Shown here one piece after another: positions 34,095-43,519 of a stretch of DNA of 64,000 bases. The notes under the pieces were generated by a model, which was given only the letters and a program-made list of their open reading frames with translations, was not told the DNA's origin and ran no database searches. Numbering within the stretch: position 1 is the stretch's first letter; the number at the start of each line of letters is the position of its first letter. The stretch spans positions 44,724 to 108,723 of the forward strand of contig CAWAIM010000005.1 of the NCBI GenBank assembly GCA_963781895.1. Direction: 5' to 3'. This stretch comes from Roseiarcus sp963781895 (GTDB taxonomy: Bacteria > Pseudomonadota > Alphaproteobacteria > Rhizobiales > Beijerinckiaceae). The translations under genes and the position numbers were made by a program.

Positions 34095-35498
34095 TTAGTC
34101 CGGCGTCTGGGCCCCGCCCGCGCGCGCGACAAGTCGCGCGACCGCCGCCCTGAAAGCGTCGCCGCGAGCCTCGAAGTTTGCGAATTGATCAAACGAGGCG
34201 CAGGCGGGCGACAACAACACCACCGGCTCTTGCGTTTCCGATCGCGAGGCGTCCGTCGCCGCCGCCTCCGTCGCCGCGCTCAGGGTCCCGCACTGCTCCG
34301 TCCGAACGGCGCCGGCGAGCGTGCGCGCGAACTCCTCGCTCGCGGCGCCGATCAGATAGGCCTTGGCGACCCGCGGAAACAGCCGGCGAAGCGGCTCGAC
34401 GCCGCCCTCCTTCGGCTTGCCGCCGAGAATCCAAAATATGTCGCGAAAGGACAGAAGCGCCTTTTCGGCCGCGTCCACGTTGGTCGCTTTGGAGTCGTTG
34501 ATGAACAGCACCCGCCCCAGGCGCCCGATTTCTTCCATGCGATGCGCGAGGCCGGGGAAGGACAGGAAGGCCTGTGCGATTTGGTCGCGCTCGACGCCCA
34601 GCGTCCTTGCCGCGGCATAAGCGAACGCCGCGTTCTGTCCGTTGTGAGCGCCTCGCAGCGCTCGCGCGGCGGCGAGATCGACCGGCGGCGTCGCCTCCCC
34701 TCGCGCCGCCACGCGGCGCTCGTGCACGAAAATGTCGGCAAGCGGCGACTCTCCGCCCGAAATCGCGATCACCCGCGGCGCCCCTGCACGGGCCTTCAGG
34801 CGCGCGCAGATCTCTCGGCTGGGCTCGTCGTCCACGCCGATCAGGGCGACCTCGGACTGGGCGACCAGGCGCTCCTTGATCGCGGCGTAACGCGCGAGAT
34901 CGCCGTGTCGATCGAGATGGTCGGGCGTGATGTTGATAAGCGCGCCGACGCTCGGCGCGAGCGAAGGCGCAAGGTCGATCTGATAGGACGAGCACTCGAT
35001 GACATGCGTGCGAGAGTTCGCGGGCGAAGGCAGTTCGAGGACCGGCACGCCAATGTTTCCGCCCAGCGCGACATCCCGCCCGGCCGCCCTCAAGATATGG
35101 GCGATGAGAGCGGTCGTGGTCGATTTGCCATTGGTGCCGGTGACCGCGACAAACGGCGCCTCAGGCGCTCTGACGTCGCGTTCGCGGGCGAAAAGCTCGA
35201 TGTCGCCCACGATCGGGACGCCGGCCTCGTCAGCGAGCCTGACCGTCCAATGCGGCGCCGGGTGAGTCAAAGGCACGCCCGGCGACAGAACGAAGAGCCT
35301 GAATCCCCGCCAATCAGCCTCAGCGAGATCGACGAGGCTGAAGCCCGCGGCAACCGCGCGGCCGCGCGCCTCCGCGCTGTCGTCCCAAGCCGCGACCGTC
35401 GCGCCGCCCTCGACAAGCGCGCGCAAGGTCGACAGTCCCGAGCCGCCGAGGCCGAAGACGGCGACGTTCTGTCCGCGCAGAGTCTCGATCGGCGTCAT
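34095..35498 (-). CDS. murD: UDP-N-acetylmuramoylalanine--D-glutamate ligase
   Basis: 467 residues. The N-terminal nucleotide-like domain starts VAVFGLGGSGLSTLRAL. The ATP P-loop is VTGTNGKSTTTALI, with the INITPDHLDRHG Mg-site segment, the FINDSKATN loop typical of MurD, and ILGGKPKEGG. It adds D-Glu to UDP-MurNAc-L-Ala in the cytoplasm. The frame is open further upstream but that part is a shadow of mraY. It starts 2 bp after the mraY stop. Confidence 0.97.
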   Translation of the reverse strand: MTPIETLRGQNVAVFGLGGSGLSTLRALVEGGATVAAWDDSAEARGRAVAAGFSLVDLAEADWRGFRLFVLSPGVPLTHPAPHWTVRLADEAGVPIVGDIELFARERDVRAPEAPFVAVTGTNGKSTTTALIAHILRAAGRDVALGGNIGVPVLELPSPANSRTHVIECSSYQIDLAPSLAPSVGALINITPDHLDRHGDLARYAAIKERLVAQSEVALIGVDDEPSREICARLKARAGAPRVIAISGGESPLADIFVHERRVAARGEATPPVDLAAARALRGAHNGQNAAFAYAAARTLGVERDQIAQAFLSFPGLAHRMEEIGRLGRVLFINDSKATNVDAAEKALLSFRDIFWILGGKPKEGGVEPLRRLFPRVAKAYLIGAASEEFARTLAGAVRTEQCGTLSAATEAAATDASRSETQEPVVLLSPACASFDQFANFEARGDAFRAAVARLVARAGGAQTPD

Positions 35499-35500
35499 CG

Positions 35501-36583
35501 TCACCTCAGCTTCAGAAACGCGAGGCCGATCATCGCCAGCACGAAGGCGATGATCCAAAAGCGCATGACGATTTGCGCCTCCGACCAACCGAGCTGTTCG
35601 AAATGATGATGAATCGGCGCCATGCGAAAGACGCGCTTGCCGGTGAGTTTGAACGAAGCGACCTGCACGACGACCGACAGCGCCTCCATCACGAACAGGC
35701 CGCCGATCACCGCCAGCACGATCTCGTGCTTTATCGCCACCGCCGTCGCGCCGAGCAGGCCGCCGAGCGCCAGCGAACCTGTGTCGCCCATGAAAATCTG
35801 GGCGGGCGGCGCGTTGAACCACAGGAATCCGACGCCTGCGCCGATCAGCGCGCCGCAGACCACCATCAGGTCGCCGGCGAAGGGGACGTGATTGATCAGC
35901 AGATAGTGCGAATAAATCGCGCTGCCAGCGAGATAGGCGATGAGGCCCAGCGTCGCCGCAGCGATCATGGCCGGTACGATCGCCAGGCCGTCGAGGCCGT
36001 CGGTCAGATTGACGGCATTGCCGAAAGCGACGATCACGAAAGGTCCGAACAGCAGGAAGCCCCAGCCGAAATCGAACACGTAGCCGCTGACGAACGGAAC
36101 CGCGAGTTCGGTCGCGCCATTGGCGCCGACCCGCATCATCGCGTAGCAGGCGAGCGCCGCTACGACATATTCAGCCGCGAGCCGTCCGCGGCCCGAGAAT
36201 CCCCCGTGTGACTGTTTCGTCACCTTCAGATAGTCGTCATAAAAGCCGATCGCGGCGAAGCCCGCGGTGACGAACAGCACGATCCACACATAAGGGCTTT
36301 CGAGATTGGCCCATAGAAGCGCGGAGACGAACAGGCCGAACAGGATCATCAGGCCGCCCATGGTCGGCGTGCCTTTTTTTGTCAGAAGATGCGAGGCCGG
36401 GCCATCGGCGCGGATAGGCTGGCCCTTGCCCTGCTTGAGGCGAAGCGCGGAAATGATGGTCGGACCGAGGAAAAAAACGAGAAAGAGTCCGGTTCCCGCG
36501 GCGCCGAGCGTGCGGAAGGTGAGATAGCGGAAGAGGTGGAATGCTCCAGGCAACTCCGGAATGTCGGCGAGCCACGTCAGCAT
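35501..36583 (-). CDS. mraY: Phospho-N-acetylmuramoyl-pentapeptide transferase
   Basis: 360 residues, ten membrane helices. Family motifs: KKGTPTMGGL, the Asp pair in GFYDDYLKV, NAVNLTDGLDGLA, FLWFNAPPAQIFMGDTGS and the HHHFE C-terminal motif (APIHHHFEQLGW). It transfers phospho-MurNAc-pentapeptide to undecaprenyl phosphate to form lipid I. It overlaps the murF stop by seven bases. Confidence 0.98.
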   Translation of the reverse strand: MLTWLADIPELPGAFHLFRYLTFRTLGAAGTGLFLVFFLGPTIISALRLKQGKGQPIRADGPASHLLTKKGTPTMGGLMILFGLFVSALLWANLESPYVWIVLFVTAGFAAIGFYDDYLKVTKQSHGGFSGRGRLAAEYVVAALACYAMMRVGANGATELAVPFVSGYVFDFGWGFLLFGPFVIVAFGNAVNLTDGLDGLAIVPAMIAAATLGLIAYLAGSAIYSHYLLINHVPFAGDLMVVCGALIGAGVGFLWFNAPPAQIFMGDTGSLALGGLLGATAVAIKHEIVLAVIGGLFVMEALSVVVQVASFKLTGKRVFRMAPIHHHFEQLGWSEAQIVMRFWIIAFVLAMIGLAFLKLR

Positions 36584-38010
36584 CTGACGTCCTGACCTCC
36601 CGCCCCGGGACGGGCGAAATGCTCTCGCAAGGCGGCGACGAGCGGACCCATCCGACTGCCGTTGGACCCCTTGACCATCGCGACGTCGCCCGCCCTCAAG
36701 GCCGCGGCGACTTCGGCCGTCAACTCGCTCGACCGCTGGGTCCAGACCGCGCGCATCGATGCCGGCGCGGCGTCGAACAGCGACCGGGTGAGCGGCCCCG
36801 CGCCGAACAGGAGATCGACCTTGTTGGCGCTGAGATCAGCCGCAAGTTGCGCATGCATCGTGGCGCCGTCGGCGCCAAGCTCGAGCATGTCGCCGATGAT
36901 CGCGATCCGCCGCCCGTTCGGACCCGGCCGCGCCGCGCCGAGCAGCGACAGGGCGGCTCGCATCGAAGCTGGATTGGCGTTGTAGGATTCGTCGATAATG
37001 GTCGCTGAGCCTCCGGCCGTCGCAACGGTGAAGCGCTCGCCCCTGCCCTTTTGCGGCGAAAAGCGGCCGAGCGCCGTCGCGCACGCCTCGATGTCCGCGC
37101 CGAGCGCGTCCGCCGCGAGCAGCGCGCCGAGGGCGTTCTGCGCCATGTGAACGCCGGGAGCACCGAGATCGAAGCGCATCTCGCGCCCGAGCACGCGCGC
37201 CCGCACGCGCGCGCCGTTGTCAGTCTCCACGACATCGAGGAGCCGCGCCGCGCATTCGGCCCCGGCGCCGAAACTCACGACGCGCGCCCCCCGCGCCGCC
37301 GCGGCGTTCGCCAGACGGTCGAATTGCGGCGCGTCGCGATTGAGCACGGCCGTCCCGCCCGGCTCGAGCCCCAGGAACACTTCGGCCTTCGCGTCGGCGA
37401 TCGCCTCGAGGGAGCCCAGATGCTCGATGTGAACCGGCGCGATCGTGGTTACAAACGCCGCATGGGGGCGCACCATCCGCGTCAGCGGCGCGATCTCGCC
37501 GGCGTGATTCATGCCAATCTCGAATACTCCGAAGCCGGCGCCCGCCGGCATGCGCGCCAGGGTCAGCGGCACGCCCCAATGGTTGTTGTAGGAGGCGGCC
37601 GAGGCGTGGGTCGCGCCACAGGCGGTGAGCATTGTGCGCAGCATCTCCTTCGTGCTGGTCTTGCCGGCCGATCCCGTCACCGCGACAATGCGCGCCTTGG
37701 AACGCGAACGCGACGCAACCGCGAGCCGTTCGATCGCGCGCAACGTGTCGTCGACCGCGAACAAGGGGCCGAAAGGGGTGAGCGCGCCCGCCCGCTCCCG
37801 CATTGCGACCGCTGCCGCGGCGCCGGCCTCGAAGGCGCGCGCGACATGGTCGTGACCGTCGTGCGTTTCACCTTTGACGGCAAAGAAAATGTCGCCGGCT
37901 CGCAGCGTGCGGGTGTCGATCGAGACGCCGCTCACCGCCTCCTTGACCGGCGCGCTGGGGGCGGAGCCCAGGGCCTGCGTCAGCTCCATTTCGGTCCACA
38001 GCGCCGTCAC
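36577..38010 (-). CDS. murF: UDP-N-acetylmuramoyl-tripeptide--D-alanyl-D-alanine ligase
   Basis: 477 residues. The N-domain has VSIDTRTLRAGDIFFAVKGE, the P-loop is VTGSAGKTSTKEML, the central domain has YNNHWGVPLTLARM and GMNHAGEIAPL, and the C-domain has DESYNANPASMRAAL. It adds D-Ala-D-Ala to complete the pentapeptide. It overlaps the murE stop by four bases, and mraY follows. Confidence 0.97.
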   Translation of the reverse strand: MTALWTEMELTQALGSAPSAPVKEAVSGVSIDTRTLRAGDIFFAVKGETHDGHDHVARAFEAGAAAAVAMRERAGALTPFGPLFAVDDTLRAIERLAVASRSRSKARIVAVTGSAGKTSTKEMLRTMLTACGATHASAASYNNHWGVPLTLARMPAGAGFGVFEIGMNHAGEIAPLTRMVRPHAAFVTTIAPVHIEHLGSLEAIADAKAEVFLGLEPGGTAVLNRDAPQFDRLANAAAARGARVVSFGAGAECAARLLDVVETDNGARVRARVLGREMRFDLGAPGVHMAQNALGALLAADALGADIEACATALGRFSPQKGRGERFTVATAGGSATIIDESYNANPASMRAALSLLGAARPGPNGRRIAIIGDMLELGADGATMHAQLAADLSANKVDLLFGAGPLTRSLFDAAPASMRAVWTQRSSELTAEVAAALRAGDVAMVKGSNGSRMGPLVAALREHFARPGAGGQDVRC

Positions 38011-39449
38011 CGCGCCCTCCGTAACGCCGCGCGCGCTTCGTCCGCATCGCTGAACGGCAACGTTCTGTCGTTCACGATCTGCCCTATTTCATGGCCTTTG
38101 CCGGCGATCAGAAGCGCGTCGCCCGCGGCAAGCATTGCAACGCCCGCGCGAATCGCCTCGGCCCGATCGCCGATCTCGAGCGCGCGCGGCGCGGCGGCGA
38201 GGATCTGCGCGCGGATCGCCGCCGGGTTTTCGGAGCGCGGATTGTCGTCGGTCACGATCGCCACATCGGCGCAGCGGGTCGCAATCTCGCCCATCATCGG
38301 CCGCTTGCCGGCGTCGCGGTCGCCGCCGCAACCGAACACGAGGATGAGACGCCCGCGCACGTAGGGCCGCAGGGCCGCCAGCGCCTTCTCGAGCGCGTCG
38401 GGCTTGTGGGCATAGTCGACGAAGACTGTCGCGCCGCGCGCCTCGCCGACGCGCTCGAGCCGTCCAGGGGCGCCTTGCAACGTTTGCAGCGCGTCGAACA
38501 CGGCGTCGGCGTCGCTCCCGGTCGCGATGCAGAGACCGGCGGCGACCAGCGCGTTGGCGATCTGGAAGTCGCCCGGCAACGGCAGCCTGGCGCGGCGGCG
38601 ACGGCCGCCGAACTCCAATTCAAGCGTCACGGCAAGGCCATCGCGAGCAGCGGATGCGAGCCGGATCGTCTCGCCCTTGGCGCCGACGGTGACCACGTTG
38701 AGACCGCGCCCGAGCGCGGTTTCGATCACGCGCAGCGCGATGTCGCTGTCGGCGTCTACCACCGCCGGCGCGCCAATGGGCAAGAGCTCGCGAAAAAGGC
38801 GAAGCTTGGCGGCGAGATAGGCCTCCGCGGTCGAATGGTAGTCGAGATGATCGCGCGTCAGATTGGTGAAGGCCCCGGCGGCCAGACGCACGCCGTCGAG
38901 ACGTTTCTGATCAAGGCCGTGAGACGAGGCCTCCAGGGCCAGATGGGTGACGCCAACCTCGGCGAGCCGATCGAGGGTCTTGTGCAGCGCGATTGGGTCC
39001 GGCGTTGTGAGCGACCCATAGACGGTCAGCGGACGCGACACGACGCCGATCGTTCCGAGCGAAGCCGAGGTCCGGCCGAGCGTTTGCCAGATCTGGCGCG
39101 CGAAGGCGACGACCGAGGTTTTCCCGCTGGTCCCGGTCACGGCGACGATCGTTTCGGGCTGGCGCGGAAAGAAGCGCGCGGCGGCATGCGCGAGCGCGGC
39201 GCGCGCGTCGGAGACTCTGACCACGGCGGCGCCGGCGAACTGCGCCTCGCGCTCCGCGACGACCACGGCCGCGCCCTTCTCCAGCGCCTCTCCGGCGTGT
39301 TTGAGACCGTCGTCCTTCACTCCGGCGAGCGCGAAGAAGATGTCGCCCGGCATCGCCTTGCGGCTGTCGGACGCGAGCCCCGCGATCTCTCGCGAGGCCA
39401 GCGCGCGATCGACGCTCTCCAGGTCGAGGATATCGCCCAGGCGCCTCAT
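38007..39449 (-). CDS. murE: UDP-N-acetylmuramoyl-tripeptide synthetase (meso-DAP adding)
   Basis: 480 residues from the ATG at 39449, which has AGGA just upstream; a GTG at 39476 overlapping the ftsI stop is the alternative. The P-loop is VTGTSGKTSVVAFA. The third-residue pocket reads DDNPRSENPAAI, the DNPR motif that marks meso-diaminopimelate rather than lysine specificity. The C-domain has VFVDYAHKPDALEKAL and GCGGDRDAGKRPMMG. Cytoplasmic; third step of the Mur ligase series. Confidence 0.97.
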   Translation of the reverse strand: MRRLGDILDLESVDRALASREIAGLASDSRKAMPGDIFFALAGVKDDGLKHAGEALEKGAAVVVAEREAQFAGAAVVRVSDARAALAHAAARFFPRQPETIVAVTGTSGKTSVVAFARQIWQTLGRTSASLGTIGVVSRPLTVYGSLTTPDPIALHKTLDRLAEVGVTHLALEASSHGLDQKRLDGVRLAAGAFTNLTRDHLDYHSTAEAYLAAKLRLFRELLPIGAPAVVDADSDIALRVIETALGRGLNVVTVGAKGETIRLASAARDGLAVTLELEFGGRRRRARLPLPGDFQIANALVAAGLCIATGSDADAVFDALQTLQGAPGRLERVGEARGATVFVDYAHKPDALEKALAALRPYVRGRLILVFGCGGDRDAGKRPMMGEIATRCADVAIVTDDNPRSENPAAIRAQILAAAPRALEIGDRAEAIRAGVAMLAAGDALLIAGKGHEIGQIVNDRTLPFSDADEARAALRRAR

Positions 39450-39472
39450 TTCGTCCTGTCTCACTCTTCGTC

Positions 39473-41389
39473 TCACTCCTTGCCGGTCTTGTCGGCGTCG
39501 GCTCCATACCCCAATCGCGCGATGATGGGGAACGGCTGATTGGGCGCCTCCTTGGCCGGCGGGACGCCTTCCAGCGGTTCGATGCGTCGGATCAGCGCGC
39601 CGGTGACCCGGCCTGCGTTATAAGCCGCGGTATGGTAGCCGTGATCCTCGGGCGCGGCCTGCGGATCGTCGTAGATCGTAAGGTAGAGGTATTTCGGCTT
39701 GTTGGCGGGGGTGATCGCCATGAAGGTCGTGAACACGCGGTTCTGCGAATAGCGGCCGTGGATGATCTTGTCGGCCGTGCCGGTCTTGCCGCCGACGTAA
39801 TAGCCGGGAACGTTGGCGAAGCTGGCCGAGCCGTGGGTCGCGTTGGAGCGCATGAGGTAGCGCATCGATTCGGACGTCTGTTCGCTGACGACCCGATGGC
39901 TGACTTTCGCCGCCTCCTCCTCGGTTCGCGACAGAAACGTCGGCGTCATCATGTGGCCGCCGTTGACCAGCGCCGCGACCGCCATCACCGCCTGAATCGG
40001 CGCGACGTTGAGGCCCTGACCGAAGGCGATGGTCATGGTGTTGAGCTCGCCCCAGCGCTTGGGCACCAGCGGTTCGGCGCTTTCGGGAAGTTCGGTGCGC
40101 AGCCGGTCGAGCTGGCCCATTTTCTTCAGGAACGCTTTGTGCCCGTCGACGCCGACCATCAGCGCCATCCGCGCGGTGCCGATGTTCGAGGAATGGGTGA
40201 ATACCTCCGGAACAGTCAGCACGCGATGGGTGGCGTGGAAATCGTGAATGGTGAACCGGCCGTAGCGCAGGCTGTCGCGCGCGTTAATCCGCGAGCCGAG
40301 ATTGACCTTGCCCGATTCGAGCGCCATGGCGATCGAAATCGCTTTGAAAGTCGAACCCATCTCGTAGACGCCGACGCAGATGCGGTTGATTTTCGTCGGA
40401 TCGCGCATGTCGCCCGGATCGTTGGGATCGAAATCGGGCAAGGATTCGAGCGCGAGCACTTCGCCCGTATCGACGTCGATGATCATGCCCGCGGCCGCTT
40501 TGGCGCGGAAGCGCCCCATCCCGCCCTCGAGCTCGTCGCGCAGCGCGTGCGTCAACCTGAGGTCAATCGACAATCTGACCGGTTTCAGGCTGTCGGGATC
40601 GACAGTGAATCCGGCGACATGCGGGTCGGTCAGGCTCTGTTGGTCGAGATATTTCTCCATGCCGGCGATGCCGACGTTGTCCTTGTCGACGTAGCCAATC
40701 ACATGGGCGCCGATCGGGCCGTTGGGATAGACGCGTTTGTTCTCGGGCAGAAAGCCGACGCCGGGCAGGCCAAGGTGGAATATTTCCGCCCGCTCCTTGC
40801 GCGTGATCTGACGCTTGACCCAGACAAATCCCTTTTTCGAGGCGAGACGCTCCCGCAGCTCTTTTGCGTCAACGTCGGGCAGCACGGCAGTGATGAGTTC
40901 GACAGCCTCGTCCACGTCGATGATGCGGTTCGGCTCGGCGAACACGGACGTGGTCTTGACGTCGGTGGCAAGAATTGCTCCGTTGCGATCGAGCAGATCC
41001 GGCCGCGCGCCCGAAACGGCCTGATCGGCATCCCCCTTGAGCGACTGCGGCGGATCATGCGAGAGGCCGAGCACCACCAGCTTGGCGCCGATGGCGGCAT
41101 AGGCCACGAACACGCCGAACGCGACGGTGCGGATGCGCGAACCGGAACGGTCAAGCCGCGTCAGCGGAAGTCGGGTCGCCAGCGCCTTCACATTTGCCGT
41201 CGTCATCCGCGCCGCGAGCGACGGGCCCGGCGTGCGCGGGGCGGGCGGCACCAGGTCCACGCCGAAATTCTTCGGCACATAACGGTGGAACCACCGGATC
41301 GCGACGGCCGTGACCGCGTCCGCGCGCTTGCGGCGCGGCGGCGTGGCGGCCTCGAGCCTGTGGCCTGCGTCGTTGGGCGTATCTCCCAT
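39473..41389 (-). CDS. ftsI: Peptidoglycan D,D-transpeptidase FtsI (PBP3)
   Basis: 638 residues. A long cytoplasmic N-terminus of about 85 residues, one membrane helix (about 88-108), the PBP dimer domain, and the transpeptidase domain with S346-T-F-K349, S400-S-N402 and K535-T-G. It crosslinks septal peptidoglycan and works with FtsW. The N-terminal extension is longer than in E. coli, as is common in Rhizobiales. It lies between ftsL and murE with minimal spacing. Confidence 0.97.
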   Translation of the reverse strand: MGDTPNDAGHRLEAATPPRRKRADAVTAVAIRWFHRYVPKNFGVDLVPPAPRTPGPSLAARMTTANVKALATRLPLTRLDRSGSRIRTVAFGVFVAYAAIGAKLVVLGLSHDPPQSLKGDADQAVSGARPDLLDRNGAILATDVKTTSVFAEPNRIIDVDEAVELITAVLPDVDAKELRERLASKKGFVWVKRQITRKERAEIFHLGLPGVGFLPENKRVYPNGPIGAHVIGYVDKDNVGIAGMEKYLDQQSLTDPHVAGFTVDPDSLKPVRLSIDLRLTHALRDELEGGMGRFRAKAAAGMIIDVDTGEVLALESLPDFDPNDPGDMRDPTKINRICVGVYEMGSTFKAISIAMALESGKVNLGSRINARDSLRYGRFTIHDFHATHRVLTVPEVFTHSSNIGTARMALMVGVDGHKAFLKKMGQLDRLRTELPESAEPLVPKRWGELNTMTIAFGQGLNVAPIQAVMAVAALVNGGHMMTPTFLSRTEEEAAKVSHRVVSEQTSESMRYLMRSNATHGSASFANVPGYYVGGKTGTADKIIHGRYSQNRVFTTFMAITPANKPKYLYLTIYDDPQAAPEDHGYHTAAYNAGRVTGALIRRIEPLEGVPPAKEAPNQPFPIIARLGYGADADKTGKE

Positions 41390-41392
41390 GCC

Positions 41393-41773
41393 TCACCTCA
41401 CCGGAGGGGTCGCGCCGCCGGCGCTAGCGGCAGGAGTAGCGCTGTCGGCCGGAAGCCCAAGCGATTCCAGCGTGCGGCCGATCGAATCGACCTTGGGCTG
41501 CGCCTCAGGCAATTCGTTGACGGTCGTGATCTGGCTCAGCGCGAGCGCCTGCATGCCGAGCTTTGCATCCGCCAGCTCCTGAATGCGGTCAGGGCGCGCC
41601 AGATTGGCGTATTCCGCGCGCAAGAGATTGATCGCGTCTTGCTCCCTGGCGATGAGATGGCGCGTCTTCACGAGCTGCTCGGAGGCGTAGATCGTGCGGT
41701 ATTTCACGCCGTAGACATACGCCGCCGATCCGATCAGTGCGGCGATCGCCGCCGCGTGCATGAACCGCCACAT
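41393..41773 (-). CDS. ftsL: Cell division protein FtsL
   Basis: 126 residues. A short N-terminus, one membrane helix (about 5-22), then a coiled coil (QLVKTRHLIAREQDAINLLRAEYANL) and a Pro/Ala-rich tail. FtsL forms a complex with FtsB and FtsQ that activates FtsWI. Sequence conservation in the family is weak; the position between rsmH and ftsI supports the name. It overlaps the rsmH stop by one base. Confidence 0.92.
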   Translation of the reverse strand: MWRFMHAAAIAALIGSAAYVYGVKYRTIYASEQLVKTRHLIAREQDAINLLRAEYANLARPDRIQELADAKLGMQALALSQITTVNELPEAQPKVDSIGRTLESLGLPADSATPAASAGGATPPVR

Positions 41774-42789
41774 CAGAGCGTCCTCCCGCGGCGCGCCGGC
41801 AAATGCGTCAATGCCGCGACCACGCTGTCCATTCCTCGCGCCGGCGCGGGCGAACGCAGGGCATAGCGCAGCTTGGCCGAACGCGAACGGGGATTGGCCG
41901 ACGTCTCTGCTTCGCTCGCCTCGATCGGCTGGCCGCGCGGAACCTCGAAGGTCGGCTCGGCCTCGGGCGGTTCGCCGGGCAGCCGGCGCGAGACCGCGCG
42001 CCCACGACCCGAACGGCGCGCCAGAAACTGCTTGACGATGCGGTCCTCCAAGGAGTGGAAAGTCACGACAACGAGTCGTCCGCCAGGCGCGAGCAAGCGT
42101 TCGGCGGCGACCAGTCCTCGGAGGAGTTCGCCGAGCTCGTCGTTGACCGCGATGCGCAGCGCCTGGAACGTGCGCGTCGCCGGATGCGTCATCTCGCCTC
42201 GCGGCTCCGGCGCGACGCGCGCGATCATCCGCGCGAGTTGGAGCGTGGACGTGAACGGCGCTGACTGGCGGTCGGCGACAATGGCGCGCGCGATACGGCG
42301 CGCGGCGCGCTCCTCGCCGAAATGATGGAGAATATCGGCGATCGTCGCCTCATCCTCGTCTCGCAGGATGTCGGCGGCCGTGCGGCCGAACGCCCCCATA
42401 CGCATGTCGAGCGGCGCGTCGAGGCGAAGCGAAAATCCGCGCGCCGCCTCATCGAGCTGCATCGAGGAGACCCCGATGTCGAGAACTACGCCGTCGACCG
42501 CTAGGACGCCGAGACGCTCGGCGACCGCTTCGAGATCGCCGAAACGCGCCTCCACGAGTTGAAGCCGGCCGCCGGACCTAGCGACCAAGGCAGCGCCCAG
42601 GCGAACTGCCGACGGATCGCGATCGAGCGCGACCACGCGCGCGCCGCGTTCGAGAAGCGCGCGCGTGTAGCCGCCGGCCCCGAATGTGCCGTCGACATAG
42701 AGCCCGCCCGCGCGCGGGGCCAACGCCTCCAGCGCCTCATGCAACAGGACGGGAACGTGGCGCAAGGCATCGGGAGCGGAACCGCTCAT
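41773..42789 (-). CDS. rsmH: 16S rRNA (cytosine1402-N4)-methyltransferase
   Basis: 338 residues from the ATG at 42789; a longer frame upstream overlaps mraZ and is not used. The N-terminus has HVPVLLHEALEAL and DGTFGAGGYTRALL (SAM loop). ALDRDP, GVVLDIGVSSMQLDEA, and the C-terminal VVTFHSLEDRIVKQFL are family hallmarks. It methylates N4 of C1402 in 16S rRNA. The start overlaps the mraZ stop by four bases. Confidence 0.97.
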   Translation of the reverse strand: MSGSAPDALRHVPVLLHEALEALAPRAGGLYVDGTFGAGGYTRALLERGARVVALDRDPSAVRLGAALVARSGGRLQLVEARFGDLEAVAERLGVLAVDGVVLDIGVSSMQLDEAARGFSLRLDAPLDMRMGAFGRTAADILRDEDEATIADILHHFGEERAARRIARAIVADRQSAPFTSTLQLARMIARVAPEPRGEMTHPATRTFQALRIAVNDELGELLRGLVAAERLLAPGGRLVVVTFHSLEDRIVKQFLARRSGRGRAVSRRLPGEPPEAEPTFEVPRGQPIEASEAETSANPRSRSAKLRYALRSPAPARGMDSVVAALTHLPARRGRTL

Positions 42790-43253
42790 GCCGGCGTGTC
42801 CAGCGCCGCAAACCCGCCGCGCTCGGCCCGCAACCGTCGCACCCGCGCGCGCGCTTCCTCGAGATGCGCCTGAAAACGCGCCGGCGCCCAGATCTGGAAC
42901 TTGTGCCCCTGCCCGACGAAAGCTGCCTCGCCGTCGAGCCCCAGGGTCGACTTGACCCGCTCGTCGAGCGACACGCGACCCTCGGCGTCCATTTTCAGAA
43001 TATCGCTCGTGCCCAGAAGCGCTGTCGCGAAAGCGTCGCGCGCGGGCGAATAGGGCGGCATCGTCGCCAGCAGCGCGTCGATTTCGGACAGGAGCGCGTG
43101 TCCGCCGCAGTCGAGCGCCGGCGTATCCAGCGACGGATAGGCGTAGATCCCGCCGAAGCCGTCCTTCGCCAGAACCTGCCGAAACGGCGCGGGGATCGAA
43201 ATCCGTCCCTTGGCGTCGAAGCGGTGGGTGAAATGGGAGAGGAAACGATCCAC
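42786..43253 (-). CDS. mraZ: Transcriptional regulator / division protein MraZ
   Basis: 155 residues from a GTG at 43253. Two SpoVT-AbrB-like half domains: FLSHFTHRFDAKGRISIPAPFR in the first, then ILKMDAEGRVSLDERV in the second (the DxxGR motif in each). MraZ binds direct repeats upstream of its own gene and represses the dcw promoter in other bacteria. The frame is open 59 codons further upstream, but that part is very Arg-rich and lacks similarity. It is the first gene of the dcw operon. Confidence 0.95.
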   Translation of the reverse strand: MDRFLSHFTHRFDAKGRISIPAPFRQVLAKDGFGGIYAYPSLDTPALDCGGHALLSEIDALLATMPPYSPARDAFATALLGTSDILKMDAEGRVSLDERVKSTLGLDGEAAFVGQGHKFQIWAPARFQAHLEEARARVRRLRAERGGFAALDTPA

Positions 43254-43519
43254 GGCGCGGTCCCCCGAGGCGCGGGCGAACCGCCTCCTTCGCCGGGCCC
43301 GCTTCGGAGCTCGGCGGCGGCGGCGCGCATCCGCGGTCCGTTGACGGGATGGCGTGGGATAACATGGGACCCTATGGGCGTCAACGAAGCCAAGGGGAAT
43401 CCCGCGCCCCAGGGCCGCCCCAAGGGCCATTAGGGGTTGTTAAGGTTAAACTTCCGTTAGAAAGCGCTGTTCGGCGACGGGACCGCCGGTGAAAAACAAG
43501 GCCAGCGGCCGAACCGCGA